From Trichoplax sp. H2 (lineage: Eukaryota; Placozoa; Uniplacotomia; Trichoplacea), in assembly GCA_003344405.1 (NCBI GenBank), contig NOWV01000023.1, forward strand, positions 1-64,000: DNA of 64,000 bases, given 5' to 3'. Under the pieces are notes generated by a model that was not told where the DNA came from, searched no databases, and was given only the letters and a program-made list of their open reading frames with translations. Positions within the stretch are counted from its first letter, which is position 1; each line of letters begins with the position of its first letter. Made by a program: the position numbers and the translations under genes. Positions 36,201 through 50,465 of the stretch are shown here, in pieces.

Positions 36201-38403
36201 GTAGAGTATTTATTTACCAATATCACACCCTGTAGTACAATAACGGACTTAATCTACGATCCTACAAACAGTTATGCAAAATACATGATTGTTCCTCTAA
36301 ATTACGTCAAGAGCAGCAGGTTGCTACATTCCCTTTCAGCTAACTAGAATTATTCTTTGCTTGGATTCAATATACTTTAATTGCATAGAATTAGCCGTAT
36401 AGGGAATACAAGTTTGAATGTAATACTTTGACATTTTTCATTAATTTAAATTATTGACTACTTTTAGGTCTATGTATTCTATAAATTTTGAATTAATGGC
36501 AACGCTATTGAAGCCACGGAAATACTGGCCCTTTGCTAGTAATCTCGGTGATGGTTGCAAGAACGTTAATGACCTCTTAATAGTCAAAAATTACGGCCAC
36601 TGGGTTACGAACCAAGTCGACGTATACGCTTTGCGGAACATCTGCTACGACCTCTCACCGCTTTCTCGTTTTCCGACGGATAAGCGACTTACTTATAAAG
36701 CATATTACCATCGCAAATATCACACCAGAATTGAGAACTCAAATCAACCTTTATTCGCTGTTAAGACATTGCATCGATTCCCTGTAGCTTTAGTGCATGA
36801 AAATTGCATATCCCCTTGTAATAATACTAATGAAAGTAAGAAAAGTAATAGTGGTTTCGTACACTTAGTGCCTGAGTTATGCCTTGTTCATCCATTTTCC
36901 GCATCAATGTGGATGCTCTCACAGTTTTTACCTCTGGCCTTATACAAAATAGAGAAGAATTGTCTTGCTTATGAGATGATCGATTACATTCAGTGCGCAT
37001 CCATTCTGAAGAAAGTAACGGAACCTCGAAGGAAAAAACTATTGCTACGTGAAACAACCAACCTCGTGGATCGTATCACTCAGTCATTAACCCTCCCTAT
37101 TGCAGAAGAGCAATGTAATTTTAATAAGATTAAATATATAGGAAAAGTTTTTATCAAATTGGTTCTCGCTGTTAACTTATACCAAACCTGCCCTGATGAT
37201 AATTCCTATGCTCTAACCATGAAACGACGACAGCAAAGTAGCGAATTTTATCTGTTTAATCTAGCTGCTAAGACAAATATTCCATCCTATATTATCAGCA
37301 AGCCTTTCAATCAGTTAAAGTGTTGGATTCCCCCTGGTTTTACTTTTAGCATCCGTTGCAAGGATGATAGCTCTAGCGATTCAGCCTTGGCTGAAAGGAC
37401 GATTATAGAATCGATAACAGACAATTTTTTATCTGTTAAGTCAATAGCGGAATGCATATCTGCAATTGTTGGAGCACTGTTATTTCCTGATAATGAAACT
37501 GAAGGCTTAAACTTTCTAAAATGGCTTGGATTTGCCATTGAGCCATTTTCCTCCATCAGCAACGGTTTTGACGTCTGGAATGAAAAGATTACTCACATGA
37601 TTCAAGAATCTAATTCCCAGTCGTGGTTAGAGAAACTACACAAATTTGAGGAAAATCTTGGATACAAATTCATTAATATTGATTACTTAATTTTAGCCTT
37701 TACACATTCATCAAGCGAATTTGGAGATTCTTTTAATTACGAAAAATTAGAGTTCGTTGGTGATTCGATTTTGAATTATCTCGTTATTAAATACTTGTTT
37801 TTGGCAACAGATCAAGACATAACTAGATCTAAATTTTTTTATGGTATTGCTATATCAAATGAGGTCTATGGTTTATTATCTTATGCATATAACTTTCACC
37901 ATCTATTTTATCAGTCCCCTTTCGTAAAGGAGATGATCCTTGGTTTTGAGAAGAAAACGGCCGATTTACTTGAGGTAGCGTACTGGATTCTATAGTCTTG
38001 ATCTATTAAGATTAAGAAGCTATTGTGAATAAATTCTGATCGTAGTATTTATCATCTTAGGGAGGTTCTATACCAAGAAATGGCAATAAGCACGATTGGG
38101 TGTACACTATTTTTTCGAAATCAATCGACGACGATTTCAGTATTCCAAAGGAACTTGCTGACGTTTTTGAATCTTTAGCTGCAGCTATTTATTTTGATAG
38201 TGGTCAAAATCTTTCGACCGTATGGAATATTTATTCAAATTTATTAAAACCTTTTCTAGGTAATGTAGTCATAACGCAAACATAGAGAATGTTGCTGCGT
38301 AACGTTAAATTGCTATTAACACTGAATACGTTTCTTATCGAATATAGACAAGCTGCTGAAAGATAATCAAAAAAATTTCCAAGAACTCAACGGTGAAGAT
38401 TGA
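33281..38403 (+). CDS. DICER1: Dicer-type ribonuclease III with degenerate RNase IIIa
   Basis: Dicer cuts double-stranded RNA into small RNAs. The model has nine exons: 33281-33470, 33666-35154, 35258-35372, 35511-35672, 35819-35971, 36090-36319, 36468-37974, 38061-38259, 38348-38403. All junctions are GT-AG and all phases agree, giving about 1366 residues. Domains in order: helicase (TGSGKT at 27-32, DECH at 135-138, QSRGRAR at about 466-472); dimerization domain (SPEFEYE, then SKKIAKKASALEACKFLHE); platform and PAZ (YLHVIKIEL, then DLSPLSRFP, LVPELC.VHP); RNase IIIa (about 970-1130); RNase IIIb (about 1170-1340). RNase IIIb keeps E1208, D1212, D1316 and E1319. RNase IIIa has K1002 and K1006 where Glu and Asp are expected, E1108 for Asp and S1111 for Glu, so it is probably inactive. 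No double-stranded-RNA-binding domain follows RNase IIIb; a 24-residue tail ends the protein. Start M33281 (MKLSPRKYQ) fits the family's N-terminus, but upstream exons are possible. Confidence 0.9.
33501..33606 (+). repeat. Direct repeat inside Dicer intron 1
   Basis: 33501-33543 and 33572-33606 carry the same GATATGCAAGTAGGAT...CCACAGTGGTTAATTTGTA sequence. The second copy lacks 8 bases. The repeat accounts for much of the 195-bp intron. Confidence 0.9.
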
Positions 38404-38511
38404 ATTTGATTAAAATAGTCCTTTATGCCATGACTGATACTTTAATAATGAGTGGCTCAGTATTCATTTCGGTTAGCAGCAAGACTATTTTACAATTTTA
38501 GGATAGCTTTA

Positions 38512-38517
38512 AATAAA
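38512..38517 (+). terminator. Probable Dicer polyadenylation signal
   Basis: AATAAA about 110 bp after the proposed Dicer stop (38401-38403), before the convergent ZFAND2A-like gene. Confidence 0.5.
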
Positions 38518-38697
38518 GGCGTATATCGTGTGTATGTACTTTATCAGTAAAATAACTGAAAATTATGAACATCGAAAAGTTAATTATCTGTTTAGTTTAT
38601 CTTGTTGTTCGGATATTAATGACTACAAATACATAATTACATTTGAAGTTAACATGTTTGTTTGTTAGTAATATAAGTATGTTGCTATCATTGATCT

Positions 38698-39949
38698 TCA
38701 TCCACTTGCTGTTACTGGAATTGTATGACAGTGGTGGTCTTCCATATGACGATGTCTATAGAAATAGAAGTAGTTAAAATAAAATAATGATTGGCACGTT
38801 TGCTTTATCAATTTTGTAACAGTTTAAAACAAAAGCAGACCTTGCACAGTAATCGTGATGGCATCTAAGGCACTTGAAAGGTATTAACTCGTGAGTTCTA
38901 CACTGCTTCATTGAGCATTTATTGCTCTTGGATGACCCTTCGCTAGCTACATTGTCTTTGCATCCGCTCATAATATGTCTCTCCACCTATTTTCATAAAA
39001 CCCAACGTAAGTTTGAAGGCTGAAGTATTAGTCATAGAAGGTCATGTACAGTAACCGTTGCATGTTATGTTAATGCAAACATCTTTGTGATATGCTAGGA
39101 TGAATAAAACTTGGTAATTATAGTCGATGCTGCAATTGTAAGATTATGTGTAAGCTTAAAAACTTTGTTATTTGTTCTGTACACCTACAATATTGCTTTG
39201 ATTTGTTCAACGAACCTGGTCATTCAGATTGAGTTTTGGATCTCTTCGTATTAGTTTATCACAGAGGGGACATGTTGCTATTTTTACCTATTTTTTAAAA
39301 AAATATAATAATTAGTACGTGCTCGTAAATAAGCTTACTATTACGATAATGCAAAAGACTACCAGAAGTTAACTTCTTTGTCACTGAACTAATAACGTGA
39401 CTGTAATGTCAACGCATATGGAAGCTACTAAATTATTGCAATTGTTTTGTTAAAGTTGATAGGAAATTGGAGCTACGGTATGAATCTCATACATCTTTAT
39501 CAGCAAAGGCTTTGCATTGATGCGCTACGTGACTTCGATGATTCAAGCTGAAATTGGTAGTAAAAATGAACGATATGAGTAGGCAAGTTCGATAATGATC
39601 ATTGGCAGTTTAATTGTAACCACTGGTAATAGACAATAAACCATGCTATACGCATGCAGAATGCACGTATTGGTTATTCCATTTCGTACAAAGTTAACGT
39701 ATAAACATGCATTCAAATTTTACCATCGTGAAATCATATTACTGTATAATTATAGCATTATTTCATCGTTTTATCGTTGCTTCATTCATCATTAAATTAT
39801 GGTGCGCTACACATACAATATGGGTATATGAAGTTGATACCTTACCAGAAAATTTTGTGGCAGTCGTTACAAGTAAAGGGTAAAAAATCCAACTGATTGC
39901 AATCTTTCACGGAACAATGTCGTCCAATCGACAATAAATCATGCTCCAT
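38698..39949 (-). CDS. ZFAND2A: AN1-type zinc finger protein, ZFAND2A/AIRAP-like
   Basis: The family links stress to the proteasome: AN1 proteins of this type associate with 26S proteasomes and p97 during proteotoxic stress. I assembled five small minus-strand exons: 39949-39846, 39547-39493, 39287-39216, 38986-38841, 38755-38698. All are GT-AG and phase-compatible, giving 144 residues, close to ZFAND2A and much shorter than ZFAND2B. The first AN1 finger reads GRHCSVKDCNQLDFLPF, then C..C....FCLNHRSHVAHQC. A CPLC linker motif follows (VKIATCPLCDKLIRRDP), then VERHI..GCK. The second finger is NKCSMKQC...PFKCLRCHHDYCARHRHMEDHHC. No ubiquitin-interacting motifs follow, as expected for ZFAND2A rather than 2B. 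It runs tail-to-tail with Dicer, with stop codons about 295 bp apart, and its upstream region carries a heat-shock element. Confidence 0.88.
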
Positions 39950-40321
39950 ATTCATTTGCGAATTTTGAATTTTATTGGTGGCGCTCGGTTTTCAGTCGTC
40001 GAGATGACTTCAGTAGTTCAATAAAGTTAAGTTCCAATATCAGTATTTAAACCAACTACTTCAATGTTGTCAATTTATACAGTAAGTCTATCGTACCAAA
40101 ACTATTGGTAGAGGTTACTCAATCTTGCACTGTGCTGTAGTAGTAGGATGTATACGTAGACTGTACGAAAATATAGTGCTTGTCAATCTTAACTTTGAAT
40201 GATTATTGATCCATTAATGCTCAAGTCGTGCAAGAAATGACTTGAATATGCGATCTAGCATGAGATTTTATCTATTGATGCTTGACCTTTGGTTTCCTTC
40301 CACTAGTGTATTTTATTTACC

Positions 40322-40334
40322 TTCTAGAAGTTTC
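40322..40334 (-). promoter_or_regulatory. Heat-shock element (three perfect units)
   Basis: TTCTAGAAGTTTC fits TTCnnGAAnnTTC exactly, the binding site of trimeric HSF1. It lies 373 bp upstream of the ZFAND2A-like start codon. A two-unit GAATGTTC lies further up at about 40517-40524. ZFAND2A/AIRAP is a known heat- and arsenite-induced gene in mammals, which makes the site plausible. Confidence 0.5.
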
Positions 40335-40605
40335 TTTTCAATGAGCGATACAAGACTTCTCGATTGCAGCTACTATTTCCGGGCAATATTAGTCAGAACT
40401 TCCTTCTAATGAATATAATATAGTCGAACCAATAGCCTACTAGTAAAGCATTGATATATTCGATTTGCTTACCGTAAGGCGTTAAAAATAATCGCCTGCA
40501 CGATTTTCATCGATTCATTCGAATGTTCATCAAAATTTGCCGATTCATTCAGATGTCAACAAAAACGACTGCTAGTTCGCTGATGAAAGCATGACGTAGC
40601 AGCGA

Positions 40606-40613
40606 TGACGTCA
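40606..40613. promoter_or_regulatory. Consensus CRE palindrome
   Basis: TGACGTCA, the full palindromic CREB/ATF site, with a half-like ATGACGTAG 15 bases upstream. It sits in the shared upstream region of ZFAND2A-like and OCIAD1. Function is inferred from sequence only. Confidence 0.45.
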
Positions 40614-40645
40614 CGGCTATTTATTGTTGATTTTCAAAACTCTTG

Positions 40646-40685
40646 GGTACTACCGTACTGGTACTGTACAGTACAGTGTACAGTA
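40646..40685. repeat. GTAC-core palindrome cluster a
   Basis: Overlapping copies of GTACTGTACAGTAC-like sequence with inserted CGGTAC/TGGTAC variants. Either strand could fold into short hairpins. Confidence 0.8.
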
Positions 40686-41180
40686 GGAACTAGGGAGTAA
40701 AGTACTGTAGTAAGGGAGGGACGCAAAGGTTGCTTCAAAGCAAAATTATACTTTACCGCGTACTCATCGACTACTTGAAGTCCATGTCACGCTGCACAAA
40801 ACCAAGTTTGCATCCAATTGCAGTTAATGCTAGGTAATACTGTATACCGTTGCAAATATTTAGGGAGTTTAAGATCACGAAAACGCGACGGCGACTCCTT
40901 TTTTACTTTACTCAGTCTACGGTATATCAGACAGACGGACTTTTCTGACCAAATGAGACCGTCGAAAAATGACTACTTAGTATGGATCTTCCGTATCTGT
41001 TTCTAAATCACTGGTACTAATTTAAATACCATCTATAATCCTATATAGAACTGTTTTCAAGCAGATCTTTGTAACAGACAATAAGGTTCAATGTAATATT
41101 ACTCAGTTGAGAAAAAATCAGTCAATTCAAAATGGAGCGTCTTCATACTCTCGTGGTGCCATAAAACGAAGTGTTTGGCA

Positions 41181-41204
41181 TACTGTACTGTACACTGTAC
41201 AGTA
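41181..41204. repeat. GTAC-core palindrome cluster b
   Basis: TACTGTACTGTACACTGTAC followed by AGTA; same family as the neighbouring clusters. Confidence 0.75.
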
Positions 41205-41431
41205 ATATTTTGACGAGATGAGGCCCAGGTGTCTGTCCGTCCAACAATGATGCTGTATCATTCTTGGACTACAGTACAGCCACAGTGAGCAAGCGCAAAG
41301 ACACAGTTTTATGCCGTCATCTAACTAATACAATCTGGACCCGAAATGATGATACAGTATGACACCCCTCATCGTGCTGGCTGTTGTCCTTCCGAAAGGT
41401 TCTACTGTGTAGTGTGTACTCTATGTCTGTA

Positions 41432-41494
41432 TGTACTGTACAGTATAGTACTGTACAGTACAGTACTTCAGTCAATGGTACTGTACTGGTACTC
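41432..41494. repeat. GTAC-core palindrome cluster c
   Basis: Several overlapping TACTGTACAGTA units, ending about 120 bp before the OCIAD1 start codon, so they lie in its promoter or 5' leader. Confidence 0.8.
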
Positions 41495-41613
41495 TACCGT
41501 CCTCTGAGCATCTGCACTCTGCGACCTGTTCTCATACGCACTCTCGCAAGTCGTTACCAGTGGCTTGCAAACTTGCTCAAGGATTCAAATCGATTCGATG
41601 CTGATTGTTCAAT

Positions 41614-42441
41614 ATGTCAAATCGTGGTGAAGAAATGCCCAGCGAAGATGCCTCGGCTAAGGTCTCTGACGTAGAATACGACAAGAGGGGCTTACCAAGA
41701 TTAACACCGCAAGAGGAAGCCGTACTGCGTGAATGTCGTAGCCATTCACTCTATTACCGTGGTATTCCTCTAGGAATAATTTCTGTGGTAATTACCAGAC
41801 GTGCAGCCGCGTCGTCGCCCCATATTCATCGTTGGAGAGCATTTTACTACGTTGGAATTTTTGGCTTAAGTCTGTTAACGGGAATAGCATCTTATAGACG
41901 TCAGTGTATGGCAAAAATATTACAATTGGAAAATTCTCCTTTAGCTGACCGATTAAAAGAACAATTGAAAGGTCACAGCCCATACCAGCGATTACATCAG
42001 TGGCAGCAACATCAACAAGATCAAAATAATCAAGCAACTTTGCAACAAGGGGGACAGCCAGTTGGTAGCCTATCTCCTCGTTCAACGTCGTCCTTCGACA
42101 GCAACAGAGAGAATTATAAAGATCGTGAAGAGCTACCAGCCTTTCGGAATAAGCCCTATGATGACCTTAAACTAGGTACGAATACTACTTCTACTTCAGC
42201 GCAAGCCGCACCACTAGCAATCTGGGACGACGATGAAAAACCTGATCGACGCCAGCAGGTTTCTTATAGCGATTTGCGTCAGCAAAACCGAACTCGTTGG
42301 GCAGAAAATGATGATAGAAAACAGCGAGGTGTTCCTGAAAGTATGGATAAAAATAGCGGTAGTTCTTCGATGCAAGGGAAACAGGATGGCTTTCGAAAGC
42401 CCGTAAGGACTAATAAGTATGGTGACCCAATCGATGAATAA
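41614..42441 (+). CDS. OCIAD1: OCIA domain-containing protein 1
   Basis: OCIAD1 is a membrane-associated protein of mitochondria and endosomes implicated in respiratory complex III assembly and in STAT/Notch signalling. This 275-residue intronless version starts at the ATG at 41614 (MSNRGEEMP). The OCIA domain spans about residues 20-115: LTPQEEAVLRECR, then a hydrophobic stretch with YYRGIPLG, then the membrane segment AFYYVGIFGLSLLTGIASY, then RRQC and the diagnostic LENSPLADRLK. The long C-terminal half is low in complexity, rich in Gln, Asn and Ser, with scattered basic and acidic residues. It ends in KYGDPIDE, matching the conserved KYGD...DE tail of animal OCIAD1. It is convergent with the isocitrate dehydrogenase gene downstream. 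Confidence 0.93.
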   Translation: MSNRGEEMPSEDASAKVSDVEYDKRGLPRLTPQEEAVLRECRSHSLYYRGIPLGIISVVITRRAAASSPHIHRWRAFYYVGIFGLSLLTGIASYRRQCMAKILQLENSPLADRLKEQLKGHSPYQRLHQWQQHQQDQNNQATLQQGGQPVGSLSPRSTSSFDSNRENYKDREELPAFRNKPYDDLKLGTNTTSTSAQAAPLAIWDDDEKPDRRQQVSYSDLRQQNRTRWAENDDRKQRGVPESMDKNSGSSSMQGKQDGFRKPVRTNKYGDPIDE

Positions 42442-43688
42442 TAATAATTAATAATTATTAGTGCTGTAGATTGATCAGAAATGTTGTGCAGTAATAATGC
42501 AAATCAAGTGTCAACTTGTTCCATGGCCTAAATAGCAAAATGTTGTCGTTTGTGATAGTACAACTATTTTTTGCAACTGTACTCCAATCTCTGTTGTATA
42601 TTTCGTATCTTCAACTAAAACTCATAAATTACGACCCGATTGAGAGGTCTCAACATCTATGTACGCATGTTTAGAGTTAAAATAATAATTTCCAAAAAGA
42701 GATTTGAGCTACAGCTTTAAAATTATCCTTCATACACTGTCGATGCAGCATACTTTAATTAACCACATATACAACAACAGTGATTCGTATAGGCCAATGA
42801 GCAGTGACTGAAGCTTAAAATCTTTATGATATTGCCTGTAGTAATTTTTTAAATGCGCTTAATAATGCAATACTTGTCGTATGAATTAGCAAGTAGATTA
42901 CATGTTCTCTGCAATTTACATGTCCAGTTTTAAATTGATCATGCGTGCAGTACAGTATGTTCTGATGTATAAATGATATAATGTACGATACCAATACCGG
43001 ATATGGAAAACTACACCTTGACCTTATATCGCAAATATTTAGTAATCTTCAGACTGTCAAGATGCGGTAACTCGAGGGATTGAATCCTTAAAAGTGGTTA
43101 TGGAAATTAATAGTCACTGATCAAGATTACTGAATGTAAATTGCGCTTTTTCAAAAGGATGTAGTGTATTGTTATGATCGCAATATCCAGGCTGCAAGCT
43201 CACACATCGCAGTGAATAAATAGTGTTGCAGTAGCAATCGTAATAGGACAAATAATTTCCATCACTATTAACGCAGATAAGGTTCGATCAATGACCTACA
43301 ACAATGGTGCTTGGAAGAAAGCAATTCGCAGTAAAACCGAATCATAAAATCATGTATTGATCATACCCAGAAAGCGTATGTATGATTTATTTTATGTTGT
43401 CGCAATTAAAAGATATTTAATATACTGTTGAAGCCAGCAACTTAGGGCTCCGGGAGCCCACAGCAACTTGACAAAAATTGTCTATTAGAAGAGTGTAACT
43501 GCATGTGATATCAGTTGCAGAGCGAAAACATCACATATGTCTAGAAAAAAGCAGTAAAATGAAATTACCCTTACCTAATCATGCTAAATACCGCTAAAAA
43601 AATGTACCTTCAAATCAATTGCTATAACATGATTGAGTACTATTGTTATATTGATTTAAACGGGTATGTTCTGCAAAGAGTATATTTA
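42442..43688. other. Convergent 3' intergenic region
   Basis: Between the 3' ends of OCIAD1 (+) and isocitrate dehydrogenase (-). I see no gene; it should hold both 3' untranslated regions. Confidence 0.6.

Positions 43689-43690
<2 letters not shown>
43685..43690 (-). terminator. Polyadenylation signal overlapping the IDH stop
   Basis: On the minus strand CTAATAAA places AATAAA across the TAA stop (43691-43689). This would give a very short 3' untranslated region if used. Confidence 0.4.
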
Positions 43691-47558
<3,868 letters not shown>

Positions 47559-48480
47559 CTGTAATTAATAATATAATTGCAATGAGATGATATTAAATAA
47601 GTATGGAATACTGTACGTGTAGTGAATGAAAATTTGACAAACGATTCAACGCAAATATGAGAGCGAAAAAATACGCGTACAGTACTGTGCATACAGAACT
47701 ATAGAATAACACAGATTGATACTAAAAATAATAATAAAATTATTATAATTTGCTGTTTCAGAGATTTCAAGGATTGCACTCTAAAACTTATTAATGTGAG
47801 ACTATTTATGCTTCATTGCCATACTACTGTTGCCCACATCCATAAGATGATGCATTTCATCGAACAAAACCGTTTTAGATAGGTGTGAAATAGGTCATAA
47901 TTATAATTTAACAATCGCAGAACAAGCGCTCTTATTTCCGAAGTTAATGTTCACTAATGCTTATATTATAAAGAAAGAATTGTGTCTTGGAATAATCATA
48001 AAATAACAATAACCTATGAGGATATCGTATTGTGTATTACGGCGCCTACAGTATATACAGTACAGCATGAGTCAGTAGGAACAACACCGTATTCTGAATG
48101 CCTTACTATACCTTTTAAGTATACAGACTACATGAATTCTCCAAGTATCGTACGGCAGACGGCGTCTGTAGTACAGTAAAACAGGGACATCAAAATATCC
48201 AAGAGTAGTATTGTAAAAGGGGGCACGCTTCAATAAATAATTAAAGTTGTGGGTGTACTGTACGTATAAGTAAAGCAAATACTAAATACCGTATTTTCAT
48301 ATTATACCATAAACTAATATTTTTAAGCTAGGAAATATACTATGGGAAATTGGGTGGCAAATATGAGGTAGATAAAACTACCCATTTGGGGACAAAACTT
48401 GACAGTAGAGCAATGACAAGAGAAAGAGAACACATGTTTTGAATTTGCTAGTCTGGATTGCTAAGTGCGATCCAGCTAAT

Positions 48481-48499
48481 GTTAGGGTTAGCGTTAGGG
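48481..48499 (+). repeat. Telomere-like hexamers
   Basis: G followed by TTAGGG, TTAGCG, TTAGGG: three metazoan telomere units, one with a single mismatch. Short enough to be chance or a remnant. Confidence 0.6.
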
Positions 48500-49626
48500 C
48501 TTCATAAAGCACTATCGCTGTGAATTGAACTGGAGTCGGTCAACTAACATGAATTACTATTTTAATGTATTGTAGGAGCATTTAACAGAGTTGCAACTAG
48601 TGTGCGAGTGATCGACATTTGAACCGTAGTTGAGTTGGAAGACAGCGAATCGATGTAGCACTGACGCATAATGAAGACTTTTTTCTTTCTCAAATCCATA
48701 GCAGATTAAGCGTGAAACATTCTAATGAATGATCCTGTATTCTCAATGGATAAGCCATCCATATGTGGTGGAAACAAGTCAAAGTAAATCCTACACAATT
48801 TCATGATTGGTTATTGGATAAGAACTATAAAAAAATGGGCTCAAATAAGTCATCCATGTGTAATCATTGCTGTACAGTATGGAATTCAAGTCAGTGAGTA
48901 CGATTGTACAGTGTACTATGGAGCATTGGTTCAAGCGAAAATTTCCAATGGACAGTGAACATGAATCATTGAATTAGAATTGATGAGTGAGTGATAGTCG
49001 ACTAGTGCACCACGTCGTTTTGTGGAATGGTACCGTAGCAGATGATACCTGTACAATACAACAGGCTTCAAACTACAAATCATTCTTTTTCTAGGTATTG
49101 AACAAGCAAGCATGTCATAAACACATCCATATAGTGTACTGTCGAATGGAGAACATGGAAGACAGAAAATTTTTTGTCGTCTTACCTTGGATTTTAGTCA
49201 TTTTTTCGATTTTTCAGCACGCGCTCGTTATCAATACAAAGAATCGTAAAATACAACGTTCAGTACACAGCAATTGGCTATTGTAGCGTGTGGCTTGTAT
49301 GAAGCTTGATTGACTTGACCCTTGTCTTTAATACACGGCGAAGGTTACATCATTACAAAGCACAGTATGTCGCAGGGTACACTCCTACTATGCTCCTACT
49401 CGCCTCCTATTGTAAAAAAATTGAAACAATTTACTATCTGATGCTCAACCAATCAAACCGACTGACAGCACAGTACAATACGGTACTGGTTTTACTACAG
49501 TAGTAATACTGTATTGATACGCTTGCGTACTACGAGGCACGAAACTTGACCTGCATGGAACTCAGTCTACAGTACGACGTGCTTAACCCGATGCGTCATA
49601 TTCGCGATTCGGCTTCCATATTCATC

Positions 49627-49661
49627 GTACTGTACTGCGTACAGTGTACTGTACAGTACAA
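49627..49661. repeat. GTAC-core palindrome cluster e
   Basis: GTACTGTACTGCGTACAGTG followed by TACTGTACAGTACA; same family as the 40.6-41.5 kb clusters. Confidence 0.8.
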
Positions 49662-49914
49662 CACCCGTGTTTTGCCACTTTTGTAGATCTACTCTACGCA
49701 ATCCCAAGACAATTTAGGAACAAGTTCAAGCAAAGTTTTTACTTTTGGGTGCCATTAATAGAGGTCTGAAAATACAGCAATATGCAAATATCATCCACGA
49801 CTTCAATTTAAAACTACTGTATATTTGGTTTCACCTCTTTTAAACAGAGGTCATTGATGATACCGCAAATTCCTCCTCAAAATATGCAGAAACAGCCTAC
49901 AATAATAAATAAAT

Positions 49915-50392
49915 ACAGTACGGTACGGTACAGTACAGTACCAGTACAGTGTACAGTGTACAGTTTGTAGAAGAACCCACGGTACACTCTACTGTACATT
50001 GTACACAATGAAACCCCCCTCTAGCCGTGACCCCTGTGGCCCTTCCCATCCCAAAATGACTCAACTAATGTGCTGTAGTACTGTACTGTACTGTACAGTA
50101 CAGTAGAATCGGTACCTACAGTACCGTACTATACTGTATACTGTACTGTACTGTACTGTACTGTACAGTACACTGTACGGTCCCGGTACGGTACTTCTAA
50201 TCTCAAGTTGTGAATGAAGTACTGTACAGTGTACAGTACTGTTGACACGTACACATTGTCCGTCTGTCGTACTGTATAGTCAGGGACTCCGGAGACTAAT
50301 ACTGTACTGTACACTGTACGTACAGTACAGTACTGTTACTGTACTGTAGAGTGTACAGTACATTACATTGTACATTGTACAGTACAATGGAA
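49915..50392. repeat. Major GTAC-core palindromic repeat region
   Basis: Dense runs at about 49915-49965, 50078-50188, 50217-50242 and 50298-50392, built from TACTGTAC, CAGTACAG, CGGTAC and GTGTAC words. The array alternates perfect dyads such as ACTGTACAGT with variants. It ends 73 bp before the BET1L start codon, so part may be transcribed. Confidence 0.9.
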
Positions 50393-50465
50393 AAAGACTG
50401 TTGGCCTTGAGCAGCTCTGAAGACCAACAGCGCATGTTCATAAGTTTTCAATGACATCAGAAAAT

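Larger units (their letters stand above)
39950..41613. other. Divergent intergenic region with promoter-like elements
   Basis: This 1.66-kb stretch separates the head-to-head starts of the ZFAND2A-like gene (-) and OCIAD1 (+). It contains a heat-shock element (40322-40334), a consensus CRE (40606-40613) and three clusters of GTAC-core palindromes (40646-40685, 41181-41204, 41432-41494). Short frames at 40818 and 41384 look spurious. Confidence 0.65.
47559..50465. other. Divergent intergenic region dense in GTAC palindromes
   Basis: It lies between the 5' ends of isocitrate dehydrogenase (-) and BET1L (+) and should hold both promoters and the missing IDH first exon. It contains a telomere-like triplet (48481-48499) and clusters of GTAC-core repeats, densest at 49915-50392. 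Short frames here are largely repeat-derived. Confidence 0.6.

Noticed and set aside
41384-41674. 96-codon frame overlapping the OCIAD1 start
   Set aside because: Driven by the GTAC repeats (SVQYSTVQYST-like) and in another frame from OCIAD1.
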